NCBI GenBank assembly: GCA_047459075.1
Contig: VSCH01000072.1
Coordinates: 1-13,540, forward strand
Direction of reading: 5' to 3'
DNA length: 13,540 nucleotides
DNA from: ZC4RG19 sp017577565
GTDB taxonomy: Bacteria > Actinomycetota > Acidimicrobiia > Acidimicrobiales > VFJN01
The translations under genes were made by a program, and so were the position numbers. Position 1 is the first letter of the stretch, and each line of letters opens with the position of its first letter. The notes under the pieces were generated by a model. That model was given only the letters and a program-made list of their open reading frames with translations, had not been told where the DNA came from and made no database searches. Shown in pieces: positions 1 through 6,204 of this stretch.

Positions 1-11
1 CGGGCGGGCGG

Positions 12-34
12 GAGCCGCCCGGCGCGGGCGGCTC
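12..34. repeat. Perfect GC-rich inverted repeat at the left edge
   Basis: GAGCCGCCCG (12-21) and CGGGCGGCTC (25-34) are exact reverse complements around a 3-nt centre. The stem would be 10 bp. No U-tract follows on either side. It could be the terminator of a gene lying left of the window. It could also be a leader structure of a leftward gene, because a TACGAT -10-like box sits on the minus strand at 45-40. The window edge prevents a decision. Confidence 0.45.
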
Positions 35-39
35 GGGTC

Positions 40-45
40 ATCGTA
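40..45 (-). promoter_or_regulatory. Possible leftward -10 box (TACGAT)
   Basis: On the minus strand 45-40 reads TACGAT, matching the TAnnnT form of actinobacterial -10 elements used elsewhere in this window. A transcript would start near position 33 and run off the left edge through the 12-34 inverted repeat. No -35 hexamer is recognisable, and the gene it would serve is not in the window, so this is weak. Confidence 0.2.
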
Positions 46-135
46 GGGGCCGGCCGATCCCCGCCGGGGCCGGCCCGCAGCGTCCCCCGCGGCGCCCCGG
101 TGTGCCTTGCGCCACGCCCCTGACCAGGGCGGGGG

Positions 136-195
136 ACCTCCCCGGGGACCTCGCGCCCGCACGGTCGCGCCCGACGACGGCTCGACCGGGGAGGT
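136..195 (+). promoter_or_regulatory. Shine-Dalgarno of the 201-905 gene and a complementary upstream segment
   Basis: GGGGAGG (188-194) lies six bases before the GTG at 201 and is the best ribosome binding site of the region; it decides the start. The segment ACCTCCCCGG (136-145) is a perfect 10-base reverse complement of CCGGGGAGGT (186-195). If both are in the mRNA, the ribosome site could be masked in a hairpin with a 40-nt loop. GGGGACCTC also occurs twice in tandem (132-140 and 144-152). The pairing is visible; a regulatory role is inference. Confidence 0.4.
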
Positions 196-200
196 GCGAG

Positions 201-905
201 GTGGCAGACGTGTTCGACCTGCTGGAGCACGAGTGGGCGCGGCTGCGCGGCGACCGCACCGCGCGACGGCGCCTGCGTGACGTGTGCGCGGCCGCCGGCG
301 GCGCCCGATCGCTGGCCGACGTCGAGCGCTACGTCCGGAGCGCCGGGCCCCAGGACGCCGACCGCGTGCTCCTGGCGCTCGTCCGCCGCGCCGTGGCCGG
401 GGACGGGCTCGCCGCCCGGGTGCTGCTGCAGCTGCTGCTCCCCGGCACCCGCGCCCTGGCCCGCCGGTGGTGGGCGCTGGGCGACGCCGACGAGCGGGCC
501 GCCGCCGCCGTGGCCGCGGTCTACCACCGCATCCGCCGCTACCCGCTCGCCCGCCGGCCCGGCCGGGTGGCGGCCAACATCCTGCTCGACGCCGCCACCG
601 AGCTGCGCCGGGCCGTCCCCAAGCTCGTGGCGCTGCCGGCGGCGGACCCCGCGGCCGAGGTGCGGGCCGTGCCCGCCCGCCCCGACGACGGCCCCGACCA
701 CCCGGCGCTCGAGCTCACCGAGCTGCTGCGGGACGCGGTGGCCGCCGGGGTCGTCGGCCGGGAGGACGCCGAGCTGATCGCCCGGTCGCGGATCGGCGGC
801 CAGCGGGTGGCCGACATCGCGGCCCACCGGGGCCTGCGCCCCCGCACCCTGTGGGCCCGCCGCCAGCGGGCCGAGTCGGCGCTGGTGGCGCTGGCCGCGA
901 GCTGA
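201..905 (+). CDS. Sigma-70-like helix-turn-helix protein, function unknown
   Basis: This encodes 234 residues from the GTG preceded by GGGGAGG. An in-frame ATG at 102 would add 33 residues of low-complexity sequence with no ribosome site, so I reject it. Residues about 70-138 are helical, with a VLLQLLLPG stretch and a 'YPLARRP' segment, in a layout resembling sigma region 2. Residues about 170-230 end in a helix-turn-helix like sigma region 4: 'EDAELIARSRIGG', then 'VADIAAHRGLRPRTLWARRQRAE'. I recall similar uncharacterised proteins in other actinobacteria. It may be a divergent sigma factor or just a DNA-binding protein with a sigma-like fold. No anti-sigma gene is adjacent; the next gene is convergent. 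Identification as sigma-like rests on pattern only. Confidence 0.8.
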   Translation: MADVFDLLEHEWARLRGDRTARRRLRDVCAAAGGARSLADVERYVRSAGPQDADRVLLALVRRAVAGDGLAARVLLQLLLPGTRALARRWWALGDADERAAAAVAAVYHRIRRYPLARRPGRVAANILLDAATELRRAVPKLVALPAADPAAEVRAVPARPDDGPDHPALELTELLRDAVAAGVVGREDAELIARSRIGGQRVADIAAHRGLRPRTLWARRQRAESALVALAAS

Positions 906-932
906 CCGGCGGGGGGTGCGGTCCCGGCGGGC

Positions 933-2276
933 TCAGGCGGCGAGGGCGTCGGCGAGCGCCGGGTCGCCCGCCGCCACCGCTTCGGCGACGGCCTCGGCGA
1001 CCGCCGGGTCGGCCGCGCCCGACGCGACCCCGACGAGGGCGGCGACGGCGAGCAGCCACCGCCGGCGGTCGGCGCCGAACGAGCCCTGGGGGTCGGCGGC
1101 CAGCGCGGCCAGGCGGCGGGCCCGCAGGCTCATGAGCACCCGCCGCACCCGCCGGTCGAGCTCGCCCCGCCGTCCGGGGGCCGACAGGGCGACCGAGCGC
1201 GTGTGGTGCTCGGCGTTGGCCCAGCGGCGCTTGTAGGGGAAGTCGCCGGCCCGCAGGTCGACCTCGACCGCGCCGGCCCGGTGCGCGTGCACGAGCATGT
1301 GGTGCATCTCGGCCTGCCCGGGCCCGAACGGGGCCATGTCGGGGTCGAAGGCGGCGTTGTCGCTGACCTGGCGGTCGCCGACCTCCAGCGTCGTCGACAC
1401 CGCGACCGGGCGCCCACCGGCCCGCAGGGTGGCGACCCGCGCCATCCCGTCGGCGGCGAGCGCCCGCAGCGACTCCCGGGTGAAGGCCTCGCGCCCCGGG
1501 CCGCGGAAGATGGGCGGGCCGCCGTCCGGGCCCCAGCGGCGGGCCAGCATGTCCCGCATCGTGTCGAGCACCCCGTCGAGGTCGGGGTCGTCGGGCACGT
1601 AGACGACCTCGCCGTGGGCCTCGGCCAGCCGGCGCATGCGCCGGGGCACGCCGTGCTTGCGCCCCAGGCGGCGGAGGGCGGCCTCGGGGTCGTCCCAGCG
1701 GTCGAAGCGGACGACCGCCGCCGTCGCCCGCCGGCCCATGGGGGCGCGGGCGATGCCCTCGGTCGCCTCCAGGGCGGCGAGCATCGCCCCGTCCTCGCGG
1801 AGGCGCCGCACGTTGACCACGGTCCGCCGGCGGACGAGGCCGGCGAGGTGGTCGGCGATGGCCCGGGCGGTGCGGGCCGGCTCCGGTCCCAGAAGGGGCT
1901 CGCCGTAGTCGCCGTGCTCGGTGCCCGCCGACACCAGCAGCGTGGCCGCCAGCCGGCCGGTGCCGAGCCGGGTCCGGGCGAAGGGCGCCAGCCCGACGAG
2001 GTCGTCCCCGTCCCACACGGTCACGACGTGGACGCCGCCCGGCCGCTCGAAGTGCCGGTACCAGGTCAGGACGAAGCCGGGCGCGGCGTGGGCCGTGGCG
2101 TGCGGCGAGCGGCGCAGCAGCGCCGTCCACGGCTCGACCAGCGCCTCGAGGCCGGCGAGGTCGGTGACGACCTCGACCCGGAGCGGCCGCTCGTCCCGCG
2201 CCGGTGCCGGGGCGCGCCCGGCCACCGCCGGCGCGGCGGTCCGGGCGCGCGCGTCGATCTGCTCGGAGCTGCCCAT
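933..2276 (-). CDS. GNAT-family acyltransferase of the CelD/BioF2-like type
   Basis: This encodes 447 residues. The ATG at 2276 follows GGAGACGAGGGG on the minus strand, a good ribosome site. Residues 1-30 are Ala/Pro/Arg-rich and probably disordered. Residues about 32-190 form the first GNAT-like half. Residues about 195-355 match the BioF2-like acetyltransferase pattern (Pfam Acetyltransf_6), ending in 'VDLRAGDFPYKRRWAN' (338-353). This corresponds to the FDFLRGDExYKxxW signature of CelD-type proteins. Such proteins transfer acyl or aminoacyl groups and often sit near polysaccharide genes; the substrate here cannot be read. The tail (420-447) is an Ala-rich repeat. The gene is convergent with the sigma-like gene, 27 bp away. 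It lies 97 bp downstream of the sensor kinase and probably has its own promoter. Confidence 0.85.
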   Translation of the reverse strand: MGSSEQIDARARTAAPAVAGRAPAPARDERPLRVEVVTDLAGLEALVEPWTALLRRSPHATAHAAPGFVLTWYRHFERPGGVHVVTVWDGDDLVGLAPFARTRLGTGRLAATLLVSAGTEHGDYGEPLLGPEPARTARAIADHLAGLVRRRTVVNVRRLREDGAMLAALEATEGIARAPMGRRATAAVVRFDRWDDPEAALRRLGRKHGVPRRMRRLAEAHGEVVYVPDDPDLDGVLDTMRDMLARRWGPDGGPPIFRGPGREAFTRESLRALAADGMARVATLRAGGRPVAVSTTLEVGDRQVSDNAAFDPDMAPFGPGQAEMHHMLVHAHRAGAVEVDLRAGDFPYKRRWANAEHHTRSVALSAPGRRGELDRRVRRVLMSLRARRLAALAADPQGSFGADRRRWLLAVAALVGVASGAADPAVAEAVAEAVAAGDPALADALAA

Positions 2277-2296
2277 CCCCTCGTCTCCAGGCTCGG

Positions 2297-2315
2297 GCGC
2301 CCCCCTGCGGGGCGC
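2297..2315 (-). terminator. Hairpin between sensor kinase and GNAT gene
   Basis: GCGCCCC (2297-2303) and GGGGCGC (2309-2315) form a 7-bp stem with a 5-nt loop. It lies between the kinase stop at 2374 and the GNAT start at 2276. It could end the two-component transcript, but it also falls inside the proposed GNAT leader. No U-tract follows. Confidence 0.35.
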
Positions 2316-2336
2316 GGACGTCCGATCTCGCCCGTG

Positions 2337-2342
2337 ACCCTA
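2337..2342 (-). promoter_or_regulatory. Possible -10 box (TAGGGT) of the GNAT gene
   Basis: The minus strand reads TAGGGT from 2342 to 2337. Transcription starting near 2330 would give a leader of about 54 nt that includes the GGAGACGAGGGG ribosome site. No convincing -35 element is visible 17 bp upstream. Confidence 0.3.
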
Positions 2343-2373
2343 GGGGACGGGCGCGCCCGGCGGGGGGTCGGGG

Positions 2374-3780
2374 TCAGGCGTCCAGGCGGACCCGGATGCG
2401 CACGGTCGTGCCCGACGGCCCGGTGTCCAACTCGACGGTGCCGCCCTGGGCCTCGGTGAGGGTCTTCACCACCGGCAGGCCGAGGCCGGTGCTGCGGCGG
2501 CCGGACGCCCGGGTGGTGACGAACGGCTCGAAGGCGCGGTCGCGCACGGCCGGGTCGATGCCCGGGCCGTCGTCGGCGACGGCGAGCACCAGCCAGCCGC
2601 CGTCCGTGGCCCCGTCGGCGTCCTCGACCGTGGCCGTCACCCGCACCCGGGTGCCGGGCGGCGTGTGTGTCCGGGCGTTCACGACGAGGTTGAGCAGCGA
2701 CTGCGCCAGGCGGCCCTCGTCGGCCCGGACGACGACGGGCGGCGGGTCGGCGATCTCGACGTCCTCGAGCCCCAGGCCCGCGACCCGCCGGCGCAGCTCG
2801 TCGAGGACGTCGGGGGCGAACACCGGGCCGACCACGACGTCGGCGCCGCTCGCGCCGCGGGCGATGGCGCCGAGGTCGTCGACGATGCGGGCGATGCGGT
2901 CGAGCTCGGCCCGGGTGGTCGCGGCGACCTCCGCGGCCGCGGCCGGGTCCTCCCCGGCCATGGCCTCGAACAGCTCGAGGTGCCCCCGGGTCACGGCCAG
3001 CGGCGTCCGCAGCTCGTGCGACACCGCGGCCACGAGCCGCCGGCGCTCCTCGTCGTCGGCGTCGATGCGGTCGAGCATGCGGTTGATCTCCCGGGCGAGC
3101 GCGCTGAGCTCGTCGTCGCCGCCGGTCTCCGGGGCCCGGGCCCCGCGGTCGCCGGCGCCCGTGCGGCGGGCCGTGTCGGCCAGCGTCGCCACGGGGCGCA
3201 GGGCCCGGCGGGTGCCGAGCGTCAGCGCCACCCCGCCGAGGACGAGGCCGACGGCGCCGGTCGCCGCCACCCGGACCAGCGAGGTCAGGGCGTCCTCCCG
3301 CACCTCGTCGAGGGGGGAGGCGACCGTCGCCACCCCGACCTCCCGGCCGCCGGCCCGCAGCGCCATCGACAGCACCCGGACGGGGCCCTCGTCGGTGTCG
3401 ACCGTGCGGAGCCGCCCGGGGTCGGCGGGGGGCAGCGCGTCCCGTTCCCGCAGGGCGACCAGCTCCTCGGGGCCCTCGCGCGTCGTGAACGTGTCCCCGG
3501 CCACCGTGATGGCCGTCATGTGGCGGTCGCTGCCCGGGTGGATCGCGAGGTACTGCTGGGCGGCGCGCCGCAGGTCGTCGTCGGTCAGGCCGTCGGCCTC
3601 GGCGGGGGCGAGGAGCGGGGGGAACGACGCCTCCAGCTCCTCGCGCTCCTGGCGCAGCAGCCGGTCGACGTCCCGCAGCCCGGAGACGCGGACGATCTGG
3701 TAGGTGAGCAGCGCCACGACGGTCACGGTCAGCGCCAGCGCGGCGACGCCGATGGCGGCGATGCGGGTGGGGAGCCGCAT
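2374..3780 (-). CDS. Two-component sensor histidine kinase (HAMP, HisKA, HATPase)
   Basis: This is a membrane sensor kinase of 468 residues, presumably phosphorylating the regulator encoded just upstream. Transmembrane helix 1 spans about residues 7-29. An extracytoplasmic sensing segment of about 130 residues follows. Helix 2 is about 168-190. A HAMP linker occupies about 191-240. The HisKA H-box is 'VSHELRTPLAV' with phospho-acceptor His255. The ATPase domain shows the N-box (N364 and N368), the G1 box 'VADDGPGID' (401-409), the F-box 'FEPF' (417-420) and the G2 box 'STGLGL' (430-435). All catalytic elements are present. The ATG overlaps the regulator stop codon by one base (TGATG), so the two are translationally coupled. 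The ligand cannot be inferred. Neighbourhood with a PepSY gene suggests envelope sensing. Confidence 0.95.
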   Translation of the reverse strand: MRLPTRIAAIGVAALALTVTVVALLTYQIVRVSGLRDVDRLLRQEREELEASFPPLLAPAEADGLTDDDLRRAAQQYLAIHPGSDRHMTAITVAGDTFTTREGPEELVALRERDALPPADPGRLRTVDTDEGPVRVLSMALRAGGREVGVATVASPLDEVREDALTSLVRVAATGAVGLVLGGVALTLGTRRALRPVATLADTARRTGAGDRGARAPETGGDDELSALAREINRMLDRIDADDEERRRLVAAVSHELRTPLAVTRGHLELFEAMAGEDPAAAAEVAATTRAELDRIARIVDDLGAIARGASGADVVVGPVFAPDVLDELRRRVAGLGLEDVEIADPPPVVVRADEGRLAQSLLNLVVNARTHTPPGTRVRVTATVEDADGATDGGWLVLAVADDGPGIDPAVRDRAFEPFVTTRASGRRSTGLGLPVVKTLTEAQGGTVELDTGPSGTTVRIRVRLDA

Positions 3781-4436
3781 CAGGGCACGAACCTGTAGCC
3801 GGCGCCGCGCACGGTCTCGATGCGGTCGGCACCGAGCTTGCGGCGCAGGTGGCGGACGTAGACCTCGACGACGTTGCTGCCGCCCTCGAAGTCGTAGCCC
3901 CAGACCTGGTCGAGCAGCTGCGCCTTGGAGAGGACCTGCCCCGCGTGGCGCACGAGGACCTCGGCGAGGGCGAACTCCCGGCTGGACAGGTCGACGGTGC
4001 GCCCGTCCACCGTGGCCCGGCGGGCGAGGAGGTCGAGGACGACGCCGCCCGCCTGCAGCCGGGTCGAGCTGGGCTGGTCGCCGGCCCGGAGCCGGGCCCG
4101 CACCCGGGCGAGCAGCTCGCTGAAGCTGAACGGCTTGACCACGTAGTCGTCGGCGCCGGCGTCGAGGTTGGCGACCTTGTCGGCCACGCTGTCCTTGGCG
4201 GTCAGGACGATGACCGGCAGCGACGGCCGCAGCGCGCGCAGCCGGGCCAGCACCTCCTCGCCGGGCAGCCCGGGCAGGCCGAGGTCGAGGACGACGAGCC
4301 GCACGTCGTCGCGCTGGGCCAGCGCCAGGCCCGTCGGGCCGTCGGGCGTGTCGAGCACCGTGTAGCCGGCGGCCTCGAAGCCGCGTCGGAGGAAGGCGGC
4401 GATGCCCGGCTCGTCCTCGACAACCAGGATCGTCAC
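3780..4436 (-). CDS. OmpR/PhoB-family response regulator
   Basis: This encodes 218 residues, the usual length of the family. The receiver domain is residues 1-115: acidic pocket E7/D8, phospho-acceptor Asp51 in 'VVLDLGLPG', conserved Thr79 and Lys101 ('VVKPF'). The winged-helix domain is about 125-218, with 'SSREFALAEVL', the recognition-helix region 'NVVEVYVRHLRRKL' (188-201) and the C-terminal hairpin 'VRGAGYRFVP'. The start is GTG at 4436, preceded by GAGGAGG at six bases' spacing. It is the first gene of an operon with the kinase. It diverges from the PepSY gene, and the shared 177-bp region carries three CCGTCAGG-type boxes that are its likely targets (inference). Confidence 0.96.
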   Translation of the reverse strand: MTILVVEDEPGIAAFLRRGFEAAGYTVLDTPDGPTGLALAQRDDVRLVVLDLGLPGLPGEEVLARLRALRPSLPVIVLTAKDSVADKVANLDAGADDYVVKPFSFSELLARVRARLRAGDQPSSTRLQAGGVVLDLLARRATVDGRTVDLSSREFALAEVLVRHAGQVLSKAQLLDQVWGYDFEGGSNVVEVYVRHLRRKLGADRIETVRGAGYRFVP

Positions 4437-4468
4437 GTCCGTCCTCCTCGGCCCGTCGGCGGCGACAG

Positions 4469-4474
4469 AGTGTG
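4469..4474 (-). promoter_or_regulatory. Possible -10 box (CACACT) of the regulator-kinase operon
   Basis: The minus strand reads CACACT from 4474 to 4469, matching only A2, A4 and T6 of TATAAT. It would give a leader of about 26 nt containing the GAGGAGG ribosome site. The first CGTCAGG box (4501-4495 on this strand) would lie near its -35 position, as expected for an activated promoter. Weak by sequence alone. Confidence 0.22.
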
Positions 4475-4494
4475 TCCCACGCAGGGTGCCCCTT

Positions 4495-4554
4495 CCTGAC
4501 GTGGGGCTGAAGATCCCGTCAGGTTCCTGGCCGAGGGATCATCCCCCCGTCAGG
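4495..4554. promoter_or_regulatory. Three phased CCGTCAGG-type boxes, putative regulator operator
   Basis: CCGTCAGG occurs at 4516-4523 and at 4547-4554. Its inverted form CCTGACGt (7 of 8 matching) is at 4495-4502. The centres are 21 and 31 bp apart, close to two and three helical turns. CTGACG (4496-4501) and CTGAAG (4507-4512) also form a direct pair at 11-bp spacing, the spacing typical of OmpR-family half-sites. The boxes lie between the divergent regulator and PepSY genes. The obvious candidate ligand is the regulator encoded next door. The repeats are seen; the binding is inferred. Confidence 0.5.
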
Positions 4555-4613
4555 CCCTCCTCATCCTCGGGCCGCACCCTGGGGGCAGAGCCCCGAACGG
4601 GAGAGGAGCCCCC

Positions 4614-5306
4614 ATGCCAGCACGACGCACCATCGTCCTCGGTGCCCTCACCGCCGCCGTGGTCGTGGCCGGCGGCGCCGTCGCCGTCACCGCGCTCGAC
4701 GACCCCGACGGGTCGGCCGCGCCGGTCGACATCAGCGACCGGTCCGCCGCGGACGTCGGCGAGCCCGCCCGGGAGGGCGCCAACCGCCAGGTCCCGGGCC
4801 TGGAGGAGCTGTCGGGCACCGTGACCGCCGACGACGACCACGGCCGCCACGACGACGTCGCCGACGACCTCGAGATCGACGGCGTCGACCTCGACTTCGG
4901 CCCCGACGACTGGGTGGCCACCGCCGAGGCCCCCGACGACTTCGACGGCGACGGCACGGTCGAGTCGCTGCGCGACGAGCTCGCCGGCCTGGTCGGCCGC
5001 GAGGTGACGCTGCTCGTGCGGTTCGACGACGACGGCGACGACGCCGACGTCTACGTCGTCGACGGCCGCACCTACCGCGACGTGTCGGCGCCGGCGCCGT
5101 GGCTGCCGCCCGGCTCGGCGGGTGACGAGGACCTGCAGGCCGCCGCGGCCGCCGCCGTCGGCGAGGGGGCCGAGGTCATCGAGCTCGATCCCGAGGACGA
5201 CGGCGACGTCGCCTGGGAGGCGAAGGTCCGGGCGGCGGACGGCACCGTGCGCGAGGTGCTGCTCGACGCCGAGGGCAACGTCCTCGACGTGCACGTCGAC
5301 GACTGA
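4614..5306 (+). CDS. Exported acidic PepSY-domain protein
   Basis: This encodes 230 residues. The ATG at 4614 follows AGGAG (4604-4608) closely. Residues 1-28 form an Arg-containing N-terminus and a hydrophobic helix (about 6-27), either a signal peptide or an anchor; no lipobox cysteine is present. The middle (30-160) is very rich in Asp. It includes D109-F-D111-G-D113-G-T-V-E117, which resembles a calcium-binding DxDxDG loop, but position 12 is Arg120, not Glu or Asp. Residues about 171-229 fit a PepSY domain: an Ala-rich helix, then 'WEAKVRAADG', 'VREVLLDAEGNVL'. PepSY proteins are often paired with two-component systems and are thought to act at the cell surface. It is divergent from the regulator-kinase operon and may be a target or sensory partner. 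Confidence 0.85.
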   Translation: MPARRTIVLGALTAAVVVAGGAVAVTALDDPDGSAAPVDISDRSAADVGEPAREGANRQVPGLEELSGTVTADDDHGRHDDVADDLEIDGVDLDFGPDDWVATAEAPDDFDGDGTVESLRDELAGLVGREVTLLVRFDDDGDDADVYVVDGRTYRDVSAPAPWLPPGSAGDEDLQAAAAAAVGEGAEVIELDPEDDGDVAWEAKVRAADGTVREVLLDAEGNVLDVHVDD

Positions 5307-5327
5307 CGCCACGGCCGCCGCGGGCGA

Positions 5328-5364
5328 ACCCCGGTCGCCGGTGCGGGGGGACGGCGACCGGGGT
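5328..5364 (+). terminator. Strong hairpin downstream of the PepSY gene
   Basis: ACCCCGGTCGCCG (5328-5340) pairs perfectly with CGGCGACCGGGGT (5352-5364), a 13-bp stem with an 11-nt loop, starting 22 bases after the stop codon. There is no U-tract, as in other hairpins of this window. It is a probable terminator separating the PepSY gene from the gene at 5384. Confidence 0.55.
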
Positions 5365-5371
5365 CGTCCGC

Positions 5372-5383
5372 GAGGATGGGGCG
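5372..5383 (+). promoter_or_regulatory. Start signal of the 5384 gene: GAGGAT, either ribosome site or -10
   Basis: GAGGAT (5372-5377) is followed by six bases and then the GTG. As GAGGA it is an acceptable Shine-Dalgarno. As a degenerate TAGGAT it sits at exactly the -10-to-start distance seen at the leaderless genes of 7020, 8062 and 8755. The sequence does not decide between them. Confidence 0.35.
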
Positions 5384-6163
5384 GTGGAGCCGACCGCCGA
5401 GCTCGAGGCGTTGCCCGGCACCCGGGCGGCGCTGCACCGCCTGGCGGCCCACGTGCTGGGGCGGCGCCGGTCCGACGTGACCGGCCGGTTCGGCCTGCGG
5501 CCCGCCCCCGGCGGCCTCGCCACCCCGGCCTTCGGCGACGCCGGCGAGGTGGTCAGGGTGTGCGGGACCGTGCTCGTCGTCGAGCGGGCGGGCCGGCTGC
5601 ACGCCGAGCCGGTGACGACGCTGGGCCGGGCCGCCGAGGCGGTGGGGGTCGACCTCGCGGTCCCGTTCGCCGTCGGCCGGGACACGCCGCCGGTCGGGGA
5701 CCCCGACGAGCCGCTCGACCTCCGGCCCACCGCCGTCGAGGCGCTGGCGGCGTGGTGGGCGTTCGGCGACACCCTGCTGGCCGAGCTGGTCGCGGGCGCC
5801 GTCGGCGGGCGGGCCGCCGGCGGCGGGGCGGCGCCCCCCGGGCGGGTCGTCGCGGCCACCGTGCCGCAGCTGTGGCCCGAGCACTTCGACCACGCCGGCA
5901 CGCTGACGGTGACGGCCGTCGCCGGCGACCCGGTCGAGGTCGAGGTCGGGGCGTCGCCGGGCGACGTCCACGAGGCGGAGCCGTACCTCTACGTGGGACC
6001 GCACGGCCCCGAGCGCCCCGGCGACGCCGCCTACTGGAACGCGCCGTTCGGCGCCCTGCTGCGCCGGTCCGACCTCCTCGCGGCCCCGCCGGGGGAGCGG
6101 CGCGCCCGGGCGCTCGCCTTCCTGGGGCGGGGTCTGGCGCTCGCCGCCGGCGCCGTCGCCTGA
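5384..6163 (+). CDS. Conserved actinobacterial protein of unknown function
   Basis: This encodes 259 residues from GTG. I do not know a function. The layout looks familiar from uncharacterised actinobacterial proteins. It has an N-terminal helical segment ('LHRLAAHVLGRRR'), then 'GRFGLRPAPGGLATPAFG', and a central pair of motifs, 'QLWPEHFDHAGTLTV' (about 165-179) and 'GASPGDVHEAEPYLYVGP' (about 190-207), followed by 'AYWNAPFGALL'. The Trp-Pro-Glu-His-Phe-Asp and Gly-Asp-x-His groups are rich in polar residues and could line a binding site or metal site; this is inference. No signal peptide or membrane span is visible, so it is probably cytoplasmic. It is convergent with the dehydrogenase at 6205, with a shared terminator between them. 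Confidence 0.8.
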   Translation: MEPTAELEALPGTRAALHRLAAHVLGRRRSDVTGRFGLRPAPGGLATPAFGDAGEVVRVCGTVLVVERAGRLHAEPVTTLGRAAEAVGVDLAVPFAVGRDTPPVGDPDEPLDLRPTAVEALAAWWAFGDTLLAELVAGAVGGRAAGGGAAPPGRVVAATVPQLWPEHFDHAGTLTVTAVAGDPVEVEVGASPGDVHEAEPYLYVGPHGPERPGDAAYWNAPFGALLRRSDLLAAPPGERRARALAFLGRGLALAAGAVA

Positions 6164-6169
6164 CCCGGG

Positions 6170-6197
6170 GACCGGTCGCGCGCCCGGGCGCCCGGGC
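6170..6197. terminator. Palindromic GC segment between convergent genes, likely bidirectional terminator
   Basis: GCCCGGGCGCCCGGGC (6182-6197) is a perfect 16-base palindrome, and GACCGGTC (6170-6177) is a second one. They fill most of the 41-bp gap between the convergent stop codons at 6163 and 6205. Either strand's transcript would form a strong GC hairpin. No U-tract is present. Confidence 0.45.
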
Positions 6198-6204
6198 CGG
6201 GCGG

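Noticed and set aside
38..259. Small minus-strand frame of 73 codons
   Set aside because: It is Arg/Ser/Pro-rich, overlaps the start of the sigma-like gene, and has no ribosome site or recognisable domain.
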